A stretch of DNA of 64,000 nucleotides from Schoenoplectus triqueter (GCA_964058805.1 CAXKVV010000053.1:186001-250000); one strand, 5' to 3'. Positions 35,609 through 48,451 are shown, counted from the first letter of the stretch. The notes: generated by a model not told the origin, from the sequence alone. A program made the numbers and translations.

Positions 35609-36055
35609 TGTTAAAAGAGAATAAGAGAATAGTGGATATCACACTTTGAGATAAGAGAAGAAATGAATAAAATAAACTTTCTTTATATTAGAAACTCTTA
35701 TATCTTTCTTACATATCAAACAACATATTATAACTCTATTTATAGGCTAAGACAACAAAAGTATCTAGAAAATTCGTATTAAAAACGGAATACTAAACAA
35801 CAGTTGTTTCAGCTGATCCATGTCCACTAAAACAGTCATAACTCTCTGTAGGGAACTCCAAATGACTTAGAATTTGAACCATTAGAAACTAGACTTCAAG
35901 AGCTTTCGATCATACAACCAAAATGGACATCGTGTGATCTTTTATATCTCCTCATCAATCAGCCCAAAAATTCTATAACTGCTGAATTTTAAGAGTCCCC
36001 TTTATTTTCCACTAGATTTAATATTATTAATGATAATTAAGTTTATATTTCAACA
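35609..36055 (-). repeat. LTR of the TRIM-like element (3' LTR, element on minus strand)
   Basis: 447 bp, starting TGTTAAAAGAGAAT and ending ATATTTCAACA on the + strand. It is closely similar to the copy at 37001-37447, with small compensating indels and substitutions. The polypurine tract lies directly beside it (see the element entry). Confidence 0.92.
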
Positions 36056-37000
36056 AAACTCCCCCATAAACTTAATTTTAAGAACTTATATTTTTTCTCA
36101 TTAGTGTCGATTGCGGTGTTTCTTCAATCTCCTCATCTGTAGTTATTCTCTCTTGTAGATTTTTGTGAACTTAACACTTATCTTTCTTGTTAACTTGTCT
36201 TCGTATCATCATTGCACTTCTTCATACCTCGCAGCGAATAACGACGCCATCCATTGACGGCTTCTTCTCGATTCATTGAGCTAGAAAACCCGAAAAATCA
36301 GTGGTGATTTCATTTCATATGTCATCCAATTTGCCTGACTCTTCAGTTCATATATATGTGAGATTCACACCCACACCGCGGCTCCACACCACATCTTCTC
36401 ATGGTTTTCACACACTTCCAGCAAAATATCTCATGATATTGTTAGTTCTCTTATCCTGACACTCATTGCACAGGCTATCATGAGTCATTGCTCACGTCGG
36501 TTTCACTCACCGATTCTTCGAATACCACTAGCAAAGACTTCACTACGTTTTTGTAACATTCGCTGCTTATACATAGCTCTTATCATTGACAAAATTTTCC
36601 TTCTTTTTTTTTCTCTTACAATATTTCTAAAACTATCTTCACGAAAAAGAACACCACAAAAAAATACTTTTTTTCCCTTTTTTTTAACAAAAAAAATAAA
36701 TCAACACGTGATATTTTTTTCATTATTCCGACACTTTTTCTTTTCTCACAAAAAAAAAAGAGGATTCAATTTTTTTTACTCATTTTTTATTTTTTTTTCA
36801 ATTCTCCTAACAACACAGAAAAACTCATATACTAAAATAAACTCAGAAAACACTCTTAACACTTAACTTTCTTTAAAACAAACATCGAGACTCACCATAT
36901 TTTTTCTTTTTTTTCGACATCTCTTTTTTTCTTTTTTTTTTCTTTTTCTTCGTCATGGCAGGTCTCTTTTGATTGACTGAACCTGGCTCTGATACCACTT

Positions 37001-37447
37001 TGTTAAAAGAGAATGATGGATATCACAGTTTGAGATAAGAGAAGAAATGGATAAAATAAGCTTTCTTTCAATTAAAAACTCTTGTATCTTTCTTACATGT
37101 CAAACAACAGATTACAACTTTATTTATAGGCTAAGACAACAAAAGTATCTAGAAAATTCATATTAAAAACGGAATACTAAACAGCAGTTGTTTCAGCTGA
37201 CCCCTGTCCACTAAAACAGTCATAACTCTCTGTAGGGAAGTCCAAACGACTTGGAATTTGAACCATTGAAAACTAGACTTCAAGAGATTTCTATGCATAT
37301 GTCATACAGCCAAAATGAACGACATTTAATTTTTCATATCCTCTCATCAATCAGCCCAAAAATTCTATAACTGCTGAATTTTAAGACTCTTCTTTATTTT
37401 CCACTAGACTTAATATTATTAATGATAATGAAGTTTATATTTCAACA
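37001..37447 (-). repeat. LTR of the TRIM-like element (5' LTR, element on minus strand)
   Basis: 447 bp, TGTTAAAAGAGAATGATGG to TATTTCAACA, paired with 35609-36055. The internal 36490-36960 region just left of it on the + strand is rich in poly-T and poly-A runs and non-coding. Confidence 0.92.
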
Positions 37448-37780
37448 ATCTTGTCATATATGTTTCAAGTGGGAACATACTACAGCTACTTGTTACCATC
37501 GCTTTGATGTCAGATATGCTGGTACCACCCCTCCACAACATTCAAGCAACTAATTGCCAAGCAAATAATATTGAATTATATTTGTTCTATTGATGAGCTT
37601 GTTGTTATTCTAATCAAAAGTTTGCCTAAAGCATGTTTTAATCTCCTTAGGGGCAAGCTCACAATTTGTTCCAAAATACTGAGCTTGAGGGCGCCTGTAA
37701 TAATTCATGAAATACATGAAATGGCGAAATTCAGTCTAGATGAGAGTGGATACGAATGAACATGGAAGGCAGGTTTGAAG
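37448..37780 (+). mobile_element. Copia remnant, right part: gag zinc knuckle and end of RNase H
   Basis: Immediately after the TRIM, the gag frame resumes with a complete CX2CX4HX4C zinc knuckle at 37452-37493. About 100 bp later comes a segment like the Copia RNase H end (KSLPKACFNLLRGKLTI, 37611-37661). Protease, integrase and most of reverse transcriptase are missing, so a large internal deletion removed pol before or after the TRIM arrived. Confidence 0.75.
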
Positions 37781-38188
37781 AATATTTGACATTCTCTTTG
37801 TAGTCAGGTGGGGCTATACAGTGACGGAACCAGCCCCTGAATTTTGAAAAATAGTGCTTTTCGATAATGTTTTCGGTAATTTGCCCGGCTACATACCCGG
37901 AAGGAAGGATAGTCTTAGACAAGTTTTTTTTTTGTACTAGATAAATCTATGTCAAGCACAACCTCTAATAATTATCTGCAACTCCCTCATATATATCTCA
38001 CCTACCGTTACCGGAGCGAAGTTTATTTTAAGACGAGTCCCTGAGCAGTGAGCAGTGTGGAGTAGAGAAGTCGTTAGAAAGTTGTAATTTTTTATATCTA
38101 GTTATACAGAGAACGTAGCAAGGTACTGATTAAGAAATTGAATGAGAAAAATTCATTTCCTCAAAGGAGCTTTTGTATTAGCTTTAGT
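37781..38188. other. Intergenic; possible hAT end at 37819
   Basis: CAGTGACGGAACCAGCCCC at 37819 looks like the left end of a hAT-type element (compare 25527), but no matching right end was found. The 16-mer GTGGGGCTATACAGTG at 37808 recurs at 39419. Confidence 0.4.
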
Positions 38189-38582
38189 CAAGGGCGAATG
38201 CACACTAGCTCAGGGGGGGCAGCTGCCCCTTCTGGATTTTGAAAAATAGTATTTTTCGGTAGTTTGCCTCCTTGGAAATTTTTTTTGCCCCCCCCCCCCG
38301 GATTGTCTGATTAATTTTATTGAGAAAAAAATATTTAATATCTTGTATAATGAAATAATTATGCAAAGATATCAAAATATAAAGTTTTATAAACGAAAAT
38401 TTTCTTCATCAACTTGATTATCTATTACTTTGAGCTTTATTTTATTGTTATTTTTAATATATAAAATGTTATTATTCTAATAATTTTTTTATTTAGTACC
38501 CGATTAGTTAATAGATTTAAACCCGATAAGCTATTACAATCCGATATTTGCCCCCCTGACTAAAATTCTGCATTCGCCCATG
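38189..38582. mobile_element. hAT-type MITE with CAWGGGCGAATGCA ends
   Basis: The left end CAAGGGCGAATGCA and the complement of the right end CATGGGCGAATGCA match at 13 of 14 positions. Both are followed inward by a G-run and GGGGCA. Flanking octamers GCTTTAGT and CCTTTAGT differ by one base. It is non-coding and includes a 12-C run near 38288. Confidence 0.8.
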
Positions 38583-41500
38583 CCTTTAGTACTTGTTATA
38601 AGAGATAATATTTCACGCCAGGCAAAATTTTTAAACAATCTTGTAAGCAGGGAAAAGATCGATAAAAGTGTTCGGATAAAAAAAATAGAACATACGGCTC
38701 AAAAAAAAAATTTATATTTTACCGTATAACTTTTATTTTTTAATATATAAAGAAAGTGCTCCGACGTCTGCTGATACCCATCTTGATGCTACCCCTGCTC
38801 ATGAGTATGAGTTAATTAAAACGCTAGGCGGCAATTTTTTTAAATGACTTGGTTTTATTTTTATTTTTTTTGAGAAAATACTTGGTTTTATTTTATTTTC
38901 TTGTTAAACGGAATCGGCTAAAAAATCGTATTTTTTTTGGGTAGTTGGTGAAGTCTAAAACGGCAGTATATAATGCAATATATATAATTATGTTAGTTAC
39001 TAAATATAGTAGATTCTTTATATTGGTAAGAAAATACCTTAGACGTTTCATGTTATCGATATTCTTCTAATTATGTAAAAGTAATTGATTTTGGGCCCAC
39101 CTATCAAATAAGTACATACCTTATCAAAATTTTCATGCATAAATGAAAGCTCTTTGAAAGTGGAATTTTTTAAATATTGGTTAATTTTAATCTTCTTTTT
39201 TACATCGTACACTATTTAAAATCATTCAGTACTGAACCCAGCATATAATATTGATTTTTCTTGATTTTTGAAACTCTGATCACTGCTATGCTGTCGCCTA
39301 ATAAATATATATGTATATAATTTTTTATACCAACAGAAAAGGAGAAGATAAAAGAATTGAAAAGAAATATACAACCAAACAAGCACTTACATAGTCCCAT
39401 ACTATTAGGTAATTAAAAGTGGGGCTATACAGTGGAGACATCAGACAAGGAAATTAAAAGAAATGAAGAAAAAAGGATTCTAAGACTGTTGCGCGGTTCC
39501 CACATGAACAGGCGGCCATGTCGTGCTGAAAACATTTGCGAGGTGGACAGGAGGGGGCCAGGGGTTGACACCTGTCAGCTCGCGCGTGTATGGCGCTTCA
39601 GTCCACACGTGCAGAACGCGTGCCAGTGCCTCCCGATCGTTTGAGATACAATGAGAGGAGCTAGAGATAGATCAGACGTTGAGATGAGATGAGGTGAGAT
39701 CAGAGCAGTAGGTCAGATCACTTCACTTGCTTTGCCTGGCATAGAGCCTGATACACCAATCGTTAGCCAGTTCTCTTCTGTATTAACTGCTGCCTCACAG
39801 TCACAGGGATCTGCCTTTTCTTTTTTATCACTTTTCTCTCTCTCTTTTCTCTTTCTCTTTTTACGCTTGTCAGTTCTCTGCACTTAATTGCTCTCCTCGA
39901 CAATTACACGAATACTGAATGCACAGTCGGATTCATTGAAGAGTTGTAGACATTTGAGCCTTGCTTGTGTTGCATCAGACGGTGCAGATAAAGTTGATGA
40001 CTATTTGTATAGTACGCAATCGGCTAGATTTGATCAGCATCGCTTGATCGTAAATGAACGGTACAGATTGTACTGAACTCTATGATAGATTCTGTTCTTG
40101 TACAGTTGGGGAGAACAAGAAAAATAAAAAAAGCCCAACAGTGACAAAAAGGTTTTAAACGAAGTAAAAGACTTCTTCGGTATGACTTGATAATATGCAT
40201 GAGACTTTAAGTTGAGACTGTTTGTGTGGTTGTTCCTGAATTTTTAGCCGGCGTCATTTTGGGACCATTTGGGGAACAAATATATTTCATCTAAATCTAT
40301 GATGATCAGGATAAAATAGTTTCCATTTCGTAAAGAGGGAACAAGCTCTGAATTCTGAAATATATTATTGTAAAAAAAATTATGTGGATTATTAGTTCAA
40401 GCTTTTATGCATGATTTAATGGCAGGTATCTGACCTCTTCAATCACTGTCTTAGTGTACTCTTTTTGGACTAATTAATAATGGAAATTACAAAACTGTTT
40501 AATAGTTTGTGGCTGCAGTGCTTTTGATGCATATAATTCTGATTTGGACATTTTTGGGGGATGTGCTAAAAGATTAATATGTAAGTTTTGAAGTTTATTA
40601 CTTGTTAATTTGAATATATATTAGAACAACATTATAACTTCGCCATAATGGTTAGCTGTCAACAAAATTTGGCCAGTTGATGATTGTGACCGGAACTCTT
40701 TCTATTTATCAAATAGTTTGAATATGACTTCAATAAATATAATTATTATTTCCTTATTGTCATATTGCAAAAGAAGATTTACTTGGTTAATTAATTGCGG
40801 ACGAAATTCAATTTACTGCCATGTTATCTTGCTAATCTTTCATCAGTTGTGAACTCTTAAATTTCCCAAGCACAATTAATCCCCCCAAAAATTTAGGTTC
40901 ATAAATTATAACAAATAATAATTCAATTCTATTAAAAAAAAGAATAGGAATCAAAGTTTCTGTCATTTACCACTTTTACAGTTTTACTACATAAACAGTT
41001 ACCAGTTTTACTACATAAATTCTAACATCAATTAAGCCAATTAGATACTACACTTGTTTAATTGCCCTCACTTGTCTCATAGATCAAGTCTACTGCTAAT
41101 CAAATTTATTAGGCTTGACTACAAGAAAATCTCAAACTAATTCATTTACATCAGTATCTTATTATTGACATATTTTAATAGAAGTCCTACACTACTTACG
41201 AGCAGTTTTTTTTACTCAAAGTCAATAATTATTGTCTAATTTTTATAAAAATCCGAACACTAATTGTGATAATTAGTGTAGGTTTTTTCCATTACATAAG
41301 TGTCTTATTATTGATGTCCGATATTTTCCGCTACATCATTTTTTATTATTAATGTCATAAAATTTAGTGTTAAAACAAAAATCCGATACAAATAGCACAA
41401 AAATCTGACACTAAATCTCCTTTCTTTTGAACTGCAATTCTTATGAGGACGACATTGATATTGATGTAAATTAATTCAAAAATTCATATGATATTATTAA

Positions 41501-42870
41501 AAAGTACAAGTAAATGTAGTTGTCGAACTGACTGCAACAGAAAAAGCTGTTGAATAAGCAATTATCTGTAAAATGGAAAATATTTTCTACACAATGAATT
41601 TTATATAAAATAAACCTTGACAAAAACAATTATTAAACAAATATTTAGAGACATGCATAATGATATATAAATATTAGGATTAGATGCGTGATAATTAATT
41701 CATAGTCCTCGTAATGTCCTTTTTAAGATTTTAATTAATTGCTCCTTGGACATTAGTGATAAATATTAGGATTAGATGAAATAATTATTATGTGTTAGTG
41801 TAGTATATATACATAGCAATATGTTTGATTTAATTGGAATTTCTTTTCTAGTTAAACATAACCCTACTTCATTTGAAACTTGTCTATCCTTAAAATAGAA
41901 CTAGCTAGACACTATTTCAACGCTTTTTTGTTGTGTGGATGGAATATTTCTAGTAGTATTGAAAAATTGAAACCATATATATATGCAACTAGCCAATCCA
42001 AATTGGATGTATACAAACATTTAATATAAAATTGATATATGCCCAACAATCATAACAAGCACACCACATATCACCATATATACTCATTTTTTGAATCAAT
42101 TTATTAGGACGGACTTTCTTCTCATATCTAAAAATCAAACATTTGCTGTTGCTTTTAAAAGAGTTTTATATATTTTTTTTGCCATTTGCCATTTTATCAT
42201 ATGAGTTACGGTTAACTCTACATGTTAAGTCCCGATATAAATCAGAGAAATCAGATTAATAGTTCAGCTTGAACAATATATACCAGTTCTGTACCAGTAG
42301 ATCAGCAATCCAGGAACGCTTATGTACTTGCACCTAAATAGACTGCTGCTACTGGATATATATCTGACATGCATATTAGCTAAATAACACAAATCACGTT
42401 ACGTTCAATTTTTGAAACGGGACATTTTTTTAAAACGAACATAACGTTTTAGAAAAATTAACTGTAGTAGATATCAGTTCGTCATACGTTCTTATCAAAA
42501 AAAAAAAAAAACCCTCCATTGACCGAATAAATTAATATTATGTATGTGGCCGATGCATCGCGATTTGTGAAATGTTTTTACACTTTGCAGTACTTCAAGA
42601 AAATAAAAAGAAAAGTAATGATGCTAGAGTAGAATGACTATATAATTGGTCCTATTCTTACTATAGCATGACGTTAAACAATTAGACAACCCAGTGTTAA
42701 CAGAGATAGCTGGCTTGTATTAAATCACTTCAATAAATGTTTAATTAAATTTAACTCAAATATTCCATGTGTCATCGGTATATGTTATTGAAAGAGAGAG
42801 ATTTTGGACAAAAATAAAATAAAAGAAGAACACGGGATAATTGTTTTGTTTTTCTTTATTTTATTACATC
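38583..42870. other. Intergenic with a GC-rich island at 39480-39800
   Basis: The island is markedly GC-richer than its surroundings and carries an ACACGTGC G-box-like motif near 39606. It has no open frame longer than about 70 codons (39432-39644) and no recognised protein. It could be a promoter, a non-coding RNA or a repeat fragment. At 41115-41420, words such as TTATTATTGA and AATCCGACACTAA recur, perhaps a decayed CACTA end. Nothing else was seen. Confidence 0.4.
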
Positions 42871-44208
42871 CACTACAACACAACAGAAATGATCTTAGAT
42901 AACATTCATTTAAAAATGATTATATATCAAACTCGTTGCGAAATGACTCAGTGACATCATTGTAATATTGAGAACTTCTTTAACAATGATTTACAATAAA
43001 AAACATTGTTAAAATAGACTCCCATAACCCAAAAAAGCAGCAGAATTATTTAGTAACGGTTCTTTAAAGGAATCGTTGTTAAACACTGCCTTTAACAACG
43101 GTTTAAATGGTGCGTTTAGCAACGGTTCCTTCAAGAAATCGTTGCTAAATGGTCATACTGTTTTTTTGGGTCTGACATTTGCTCTGATATTTACTTTCTT
43201 GCTCCCACGGATTGTCCATCTCACCGTTCATTAATTCTAATACAACGTTCCAAAAATAAAATTTTAAAAACTGAAATTTCACGGATTATCAACCCCTTTT
43301 CATATGTTTTCATATATAAAAAAAGAGATTAGAGAGAGAAAGAAGAGAGACAGAAGAAATAAAAATCGAAATCCGACCATCTCAACTTCAAACGGCCATA
43401 ACTTTTGATCGGAAACTCCGATTGAGACGTTCTATGTGGTTATGAAAAGCTAACAATGGGATCTATAGAGTTAAATGCTTATATTTTTACTGTCATTTTC
43501 GGGGCCAAAAAACCTCATATTCAAATTCAAAAACGCATTAAAAGTTTTTTTTCTATTCTTTTCTGTTTTTTTTTCTGTTTTTTCTTAGAAATTATATAGG
43601 TTTGCATATTATTGTATGAGCAAGATGTATGTATTTTTTGAGTAAATATTTTTTTCATTTGATGAATAATTATATTTCTTTCATATTAATTATTGAATGA
43701 ATAATATATAATAATATTTATTCTTATCTAATCAATATGACTCCATATTCATTATTTATTGTTAATCAATACAACACAATATCAATTTGCTCGCACCTTT
43801 TAAAGAAAGTTAAATTAAAAAAAAATAAAAAAAACCTTTAGCAATGATTTTTAACTAATAAACGTTGCTAAAAGTTTTTTTAATAAATAATTATTGCTAA
43901 GGTATCCTTTAAGAAAGGTTTTTATTTAAAAACCGTTATTAAATGATCCTTTAACAACGATTTTTATTTAAGAACCGTTATTAAAGAACCCTTTAACAAT
44001 GGTTTTTATTTAATAACCATTGTTAAAAGACCCTTTAATAACGGTTATTAGTTAAGAACTGTTGTTAAATGTCTTCCAAAAATAATTTTAACAACACATT
44101 TTTAACAACGGTTGTTTATACTTTTTCTAACACCTTTTTAATAACGGTTGAAGAACCGTTGTTAAAAGATTTTAAAAACCTTTATTAAATCCAGTATCTG
44201 TTCTAGTG
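42871..44208. mobile_element. Non-autonomous CACTA (En/Spm) element with ATC target duplication
   Basis: The left end CACTACAACACAACAGAAAT and the complement of the right end CACTAGAACAGATACTGG share the CACTA terminus. The 3-bp flanks are ATC on both sides (42868-42870 and 44209-44211). The subterminal regions hold many direct and inverted AACCGTTGTTAAA-like units (about 43020-43150 and 43840-44165), the transposase-binding layout of this superfamily. 1338 bp, no transposase reading frame. Confidence 0.88.
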
Positions 44209-45229
44209 ATCGTTACTTATCATTAGTTAATTATTTTTCAAATGTTACACTATAGTACTTTCGTGTGTTTATTGAAAGCTCCAGTGTAAGCTCTGAACGC
44301 ATGAATACAAAACTCCGTACCTTACAGTATTTATATCATCTCTTGCGTAGCTTTTCGTTTCCTTTGGACATGGCCATATTTAGTTTGCTGAAATAATGAG
44401 AGAACATTTTACTTAATGAATAGGGGAAAATGCTAAAGTTAAATACAACCTAATTAATTGAAAGGTTATGTGGGTTACACTGAAGTGACTTCTTTTTAAA
44501 GCAAGTCAATTGTACTTTGCTATCCAGAAAATGACAAGACAATGTGTAAAATTTAAGACTGGATTGAAGTATTTCCTTATTCTGTTGCTAAGATGAGTTG
44601 TTGCTCTTAATTTATGTATTGTGTACAAAACATTCCCTTCAAAAAAATCAGCAAAACCTGCTTAACCAGTAGCCTCCTTGCAAAGTGCCAAGAAAAGGTT
44701 TGAACAAGAACAAAAACGAGAGTTCAAAATGTTCTCAAAGCTTTATCTTTTGGTCAACCATGCATTATTCTAGCTAGTTCGTCCTGTCCTATGCTTATGC
44801 GCGGGCCCTATTCACTGACTCATTACATAACCTCTAACAGTCTCCTGGCCTACCAATTACAGTGGGGCCACAATAGCATTTTACCCGCAAGTTAATATAG
44901 TTCATCTAGAATTCCATGGTGCAATTATAATCAAACTATTTCTATTCATTATTTTGATAAAAACATCATTGCCTAGTTTTTCATTTTAACAGAGTGTTTT
45001 CTAGTTAAGATTTGAGAAGGAAAAAAAGAAAGATTATTGTGACTTTTTATAACAAATTTTTGGATGCTTCCTTGAAGTTACACCCAAAAACTAATCATAT
45101 CCTGACTAGAGATATTTAAATAACATTTCGAACTAGCAATCTAGAATATATACTAGCCGATTTTTTTTAATTAAAATTATGTAGAGCATTTTATATTGGG
45201 TAAGGATATAGAGTGTCCATATATATTTT
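44209..45229. other. Intergenic between two CACTA elements, no gene seen
   Basis: Ordinary AT-rich sequence, nothing recognised. Confidence 0.45.
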
Positions 45230-46295
45230 CACTACACCATTTATGAGGTCGGGCAACCTAAAAATTGGTTGCAATAGATACTAAATGGTAGCATTAGAAT
45301 CTATTTACAACAAAGTGAATTGGTTGTCAGTGGTTGCAATATATCCCGTAGCAATAGATACACAACGATATGCTTCGTTACAATTGTTATGTTTAATGCT
45401 ACAAAAGGCTAGTCGCAAGATTGACGTAGCAATAGAGCTATTGCTACAAATCACATGGTTGCATCATGTATTTACTACAACTAATATATGATGACAAAAT
45501 ATTATAAATTGCAATTAATTTTATAGTTGTTTCTCATATTTAACGCAACTAAATTTTTATTACAAATGTGTGTAAATACCATGTAGTACTGTTACAACCA
45601 TTTACAGGGTCACATCAATAAATCTAATTTAACATTGGATGCTTTTAATGCGCTGATTTTAATGAGCCGCTGAATTATCTAATTGATAGTTTATGATAAT
45701 TAAATAATTAATGATTGTAGTGTTTTAAAATACAATTTTCTTATTATAAAAATACTATGGGATTAATAACATAATATAATTACAATCTAATTAAAGACAA
45801 GTTCAAAGAACAACATTCATAAACAAATAATACTTTAACATCCAATATTACATTGATCATTAAAAACACCACCAAATTACATAACACTTTGTAACATATA
45901 ACTAATGTTAATTGATCCACTGTGCTTGCACTTTCTCTCCTTCGAATAACAAATAGCCCTTCCAATAATCTCTCATGATTCTCATCTAAAATTAATAGAA
46001 AAAATACTCAATATATTATGAAAGCACTTGGTCCACGTGCTTAAAAACGTCCTTTATAAATATTTAGCATCAATTCTAATATTAAAACATGTGCATAGCT
46101 AAAACCCAATAAACCACAAGTTCTTTATTGCATTTTTTGGTTCAGGAATCAAGACCTACCCAAAAGTTCCAGGAATAGAACAAGTTCCACCTAGCATAGA
46201 TGGAAACAAATAAATAAACAGAAAACATTGAAAACCTCTCGGAAAAAGAAATTCTAGGTGCAAAGAACTATAAATTAAAATCTAACCTTGAGGCT

Positions 46296-47000
46296 TTATC
46301 GACTAGCCAGAGCAGCATAGGATATTTTTACCATGGAACCAGGTGGAAGTGGCACATGGTGTTGCATCAAAGTGTTCTTATAAACAGTCTGCAATTGTAG
46401 CAGAGTTAACATCAGTAGGCATATAGTTCAAAAAGAATCTGACATTTTAGCTAGATAGAATTTGTTTCTATAAGATCTTCCTAGATCCTCAATTAATATG
46501 TGGGGAAAATTCAATAGTGAACCTTAGTTGAGGCCACTAATTTATAAACAATAAACACAAACAACAATGCAAAGGATAAACATCCTAACATGTCAAGTTG
46601 AAAAAGAACCTGAAATTTTCAGCTAATTAAATTTAATATCAAAAATTGATGATGTAAAAAAAACAATTAAAAGAACTTACAGAAAACGTGATTTCTTCTC
46701 TTGGTGAAGATTAAAAGATGATGCTCCAGTTTAGCGAGACAACCTTCATTTCAATGGCAAAAAGGTAATTTATCATTTAATAGATTTACTTTTTCACAAC
46801 CACCAAATATATAATATTCACGCCACTAATTTTCATTCCAAAATTTCAATGCTATATAAGATACATTCTGCAAAAGCCTTCTTTTGTACAGAAGAAATCG
46901 TACCTGCTTGTCAAAGTCTGTGAAATTATAAACAGCTTGAACAACTGCTGAGCTAGCAACACTACCGCAAGTCAATTGAGGGAACTTCAATTGGTATCAG
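46296..47000 (-). pseudogene. Two gene-like exons of unknown origin inside the CACTA element
   Basis: On the minus strand, one exon ends at 46904 before a GTACGA donor and encodes FPQLTCGSVASS followed by AVVQAVYNFTDFDKQ. After an intron, a second exon at 46388-46296 follows a CAATTGCAG acceptor, encodes TVYKNTLMQHHVPLPPGSM and then 11 more residues, and ends in TAA. The phase is consistent (phase 0). The upstream boundary of the first exon is unclear, since a stop lies in frame just before it. I do not recognise the protein. The position within a transposon suggests a captured 3' gene fragment, but a degenerate resident gene is possible. Confidence 0.4.
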
Positions 47001-48229
47001 GCACTAAGTGCACTAGGATAGGAAACGCCAAAAGCAAAACACAAGCTGTCACAACTTGACATGTTGTACTTCTCATTTAAAATTCCCTTCAAGGAATAAC
47101 AAGAACATACAGATATTCAGCATCATCGAGACATGCTATTATAAAATAGTCAATTGTTGGTATTAGAAATATTAAGATAAAATAATTCATATAATAATCT
47201 CAGTTGGCAAAAAGTTCTATTGATGATTTCTTAAAATATAAATAGTCTCAGCTATTATAAAGAGAATAGATGAGACATAACTCATAACATCCATTATAAT
47301 GATTTATAGTGATAAGATGAATACTAGTATAGAATGGGTAGGCGCCATATGAGTTATTATACACCTAAAAAAATAAAACAAAAGGTTTGGAACTTACAAT
47401 TTACTCACAAATATTAAGATTTTCATACATGCTAGGTGATGCAATGCCTTTGACTGATGGTAGCAGAACTAATGTATTACCTAATCCTTATTTTGGAAAT
47501 ACTGACCTAATAATATTGTAGAAAAATAGCCAGATCAAGAGAGCTCTTTTTGAAAACAAGTATCTTAAATTCTCTATTGCTAGATCCTTAAAAGGAGAGC
47601 TCTTCCCCTAATATCTATGATCAAGAGAGACTAAGCAACTAAAGGAATTCAAAATATTAAAATAGACAACAATAACATTGGCAATTAGCATTATTACGTT
47701 GTTCATCCATCAAAGAGGTTGAATATCAGTTAATTACAGAGACAAAAAGAACTGAAGCCTCATTAATACTAAAAATTGAACTGAAGCTCCGTTACAAGAT
47801 AAAAAAAAACACAAACAAAGAATATCAGTTGCTCAACACAAAACTGTGATCAACATAGGCATGACAGCAATGTTACCAGCACAAAACCGTGATCAATACA
47901 AGCATGACAGCAATGGTACCAGGACAAAATCGTGGTCAACAAAGCATGACAGAAAAAAGATGGTAGGCAAGGGGTTTACCAGTTTGGCATAAACAACACT
48001 CTAAAGTCACAATGGTTAAAGCAAATAGAGGGTATAAGAAGACACGACAGTGGAAAGACACTAGACGGCTACCGAATCGGTACCAACAAGCGAAAACCAA
48101 GAAAAGAACGTACACTAAAATAACTACACATGCAGATATCGGGTCTCTTTGGAGGCAGAGGGAGGAAGAAGAGGGTGGCGTGTCAATAGGTTCTGGGTGA
48201 GGCACCACACGGCCTCGATCCTTTGACAC

Positions 48230-48289
48230 TGATGAGTGAGAGAACACAGATGGGGGAGTCGGCAAGCCGATGAGCCGGCATTGGCGCGA

Positions 48290-48323
<34 letters not shown>

Positions 48324-48451
48324 AAATAGAGGCTCAGAGAGGCGGAGATAACCCTAGATATGGAAACGATTGAGAGAGGATGGGGTCTGGGGATTTGCCA
48401 ATTTGGGAACTTTAGTGTTTTGTCCTCAGCAAAAATTTTAGGCGGGTGCAT
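48230..48451 (-). other. 5'-leader-like sequence with (GA)n inside the CACTA element
   Basis: On the minus strand it reads like a plant 5' untranslated region: TCTAGGGTTATCTCCGCC, then a GA repeat (48291-48322), then a C-rich stretch. A 171-codon frame covers it but shows repeat-driven composition and no domain. It may be the first exon of the same captured gene as the exons at 46.3-47.0 kb. Confidence 0.35.

Larger units (their letters stand above)
35609..37447 (-). mobile_element. TRIM-like non-autonomous LTR retrotransposon nested in Copia gag
   Basis: Two 447-bp LTRs (35609-36055 and 37001-37447) enclose only 945 bp with no gag or pol. The primer-binding site TGGTATCAGAGCCA (complement of 36984-36997) matches the 3' end of initiator tRNA-Met and lies 3 nt from the right-hand LTR. 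The polypurine tract GTTTATGGGGGAGTTT (complement of 36056-36071) abuts the left-hand LTR. The element therefore reads on the minus strand. The target duplication ATCTT is perfect (35604-35608 and 37448-37452). Total length is 1.84 kb, larger than classical TRIMs (under about 1 kb) but of the same design. It would need proteins from an autonomous relative. Confidence 0.93.

Noticed and set aside
36480..36866. 128-codon frame inside the TRIM-like element
   Set aside because: Translation is Phe/Lys-rich from T and A runs and shows no gag or pol motif.
39710..39770. Sequence TTGCCTGGCATAGAGCC, faintly like the miR160 word TGCCTGGCTCCC
   Set aside because: The match stops after nine bases and no complementary star arm was found nearby.
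41115..41420. CACTA-like end ACTACAAGAAAATCTC with recurring inner words
   Set aside because: No matching opposite terminus or 3-bp duplication could be found, so no element is called.
47936..48451. 171-codon reverse open frame with an Arg/Glu run
   Set aside because: The run comes from a GA microsatellite and the rest looks like an untranslated leader. Annotated as leader-like sequence instead.
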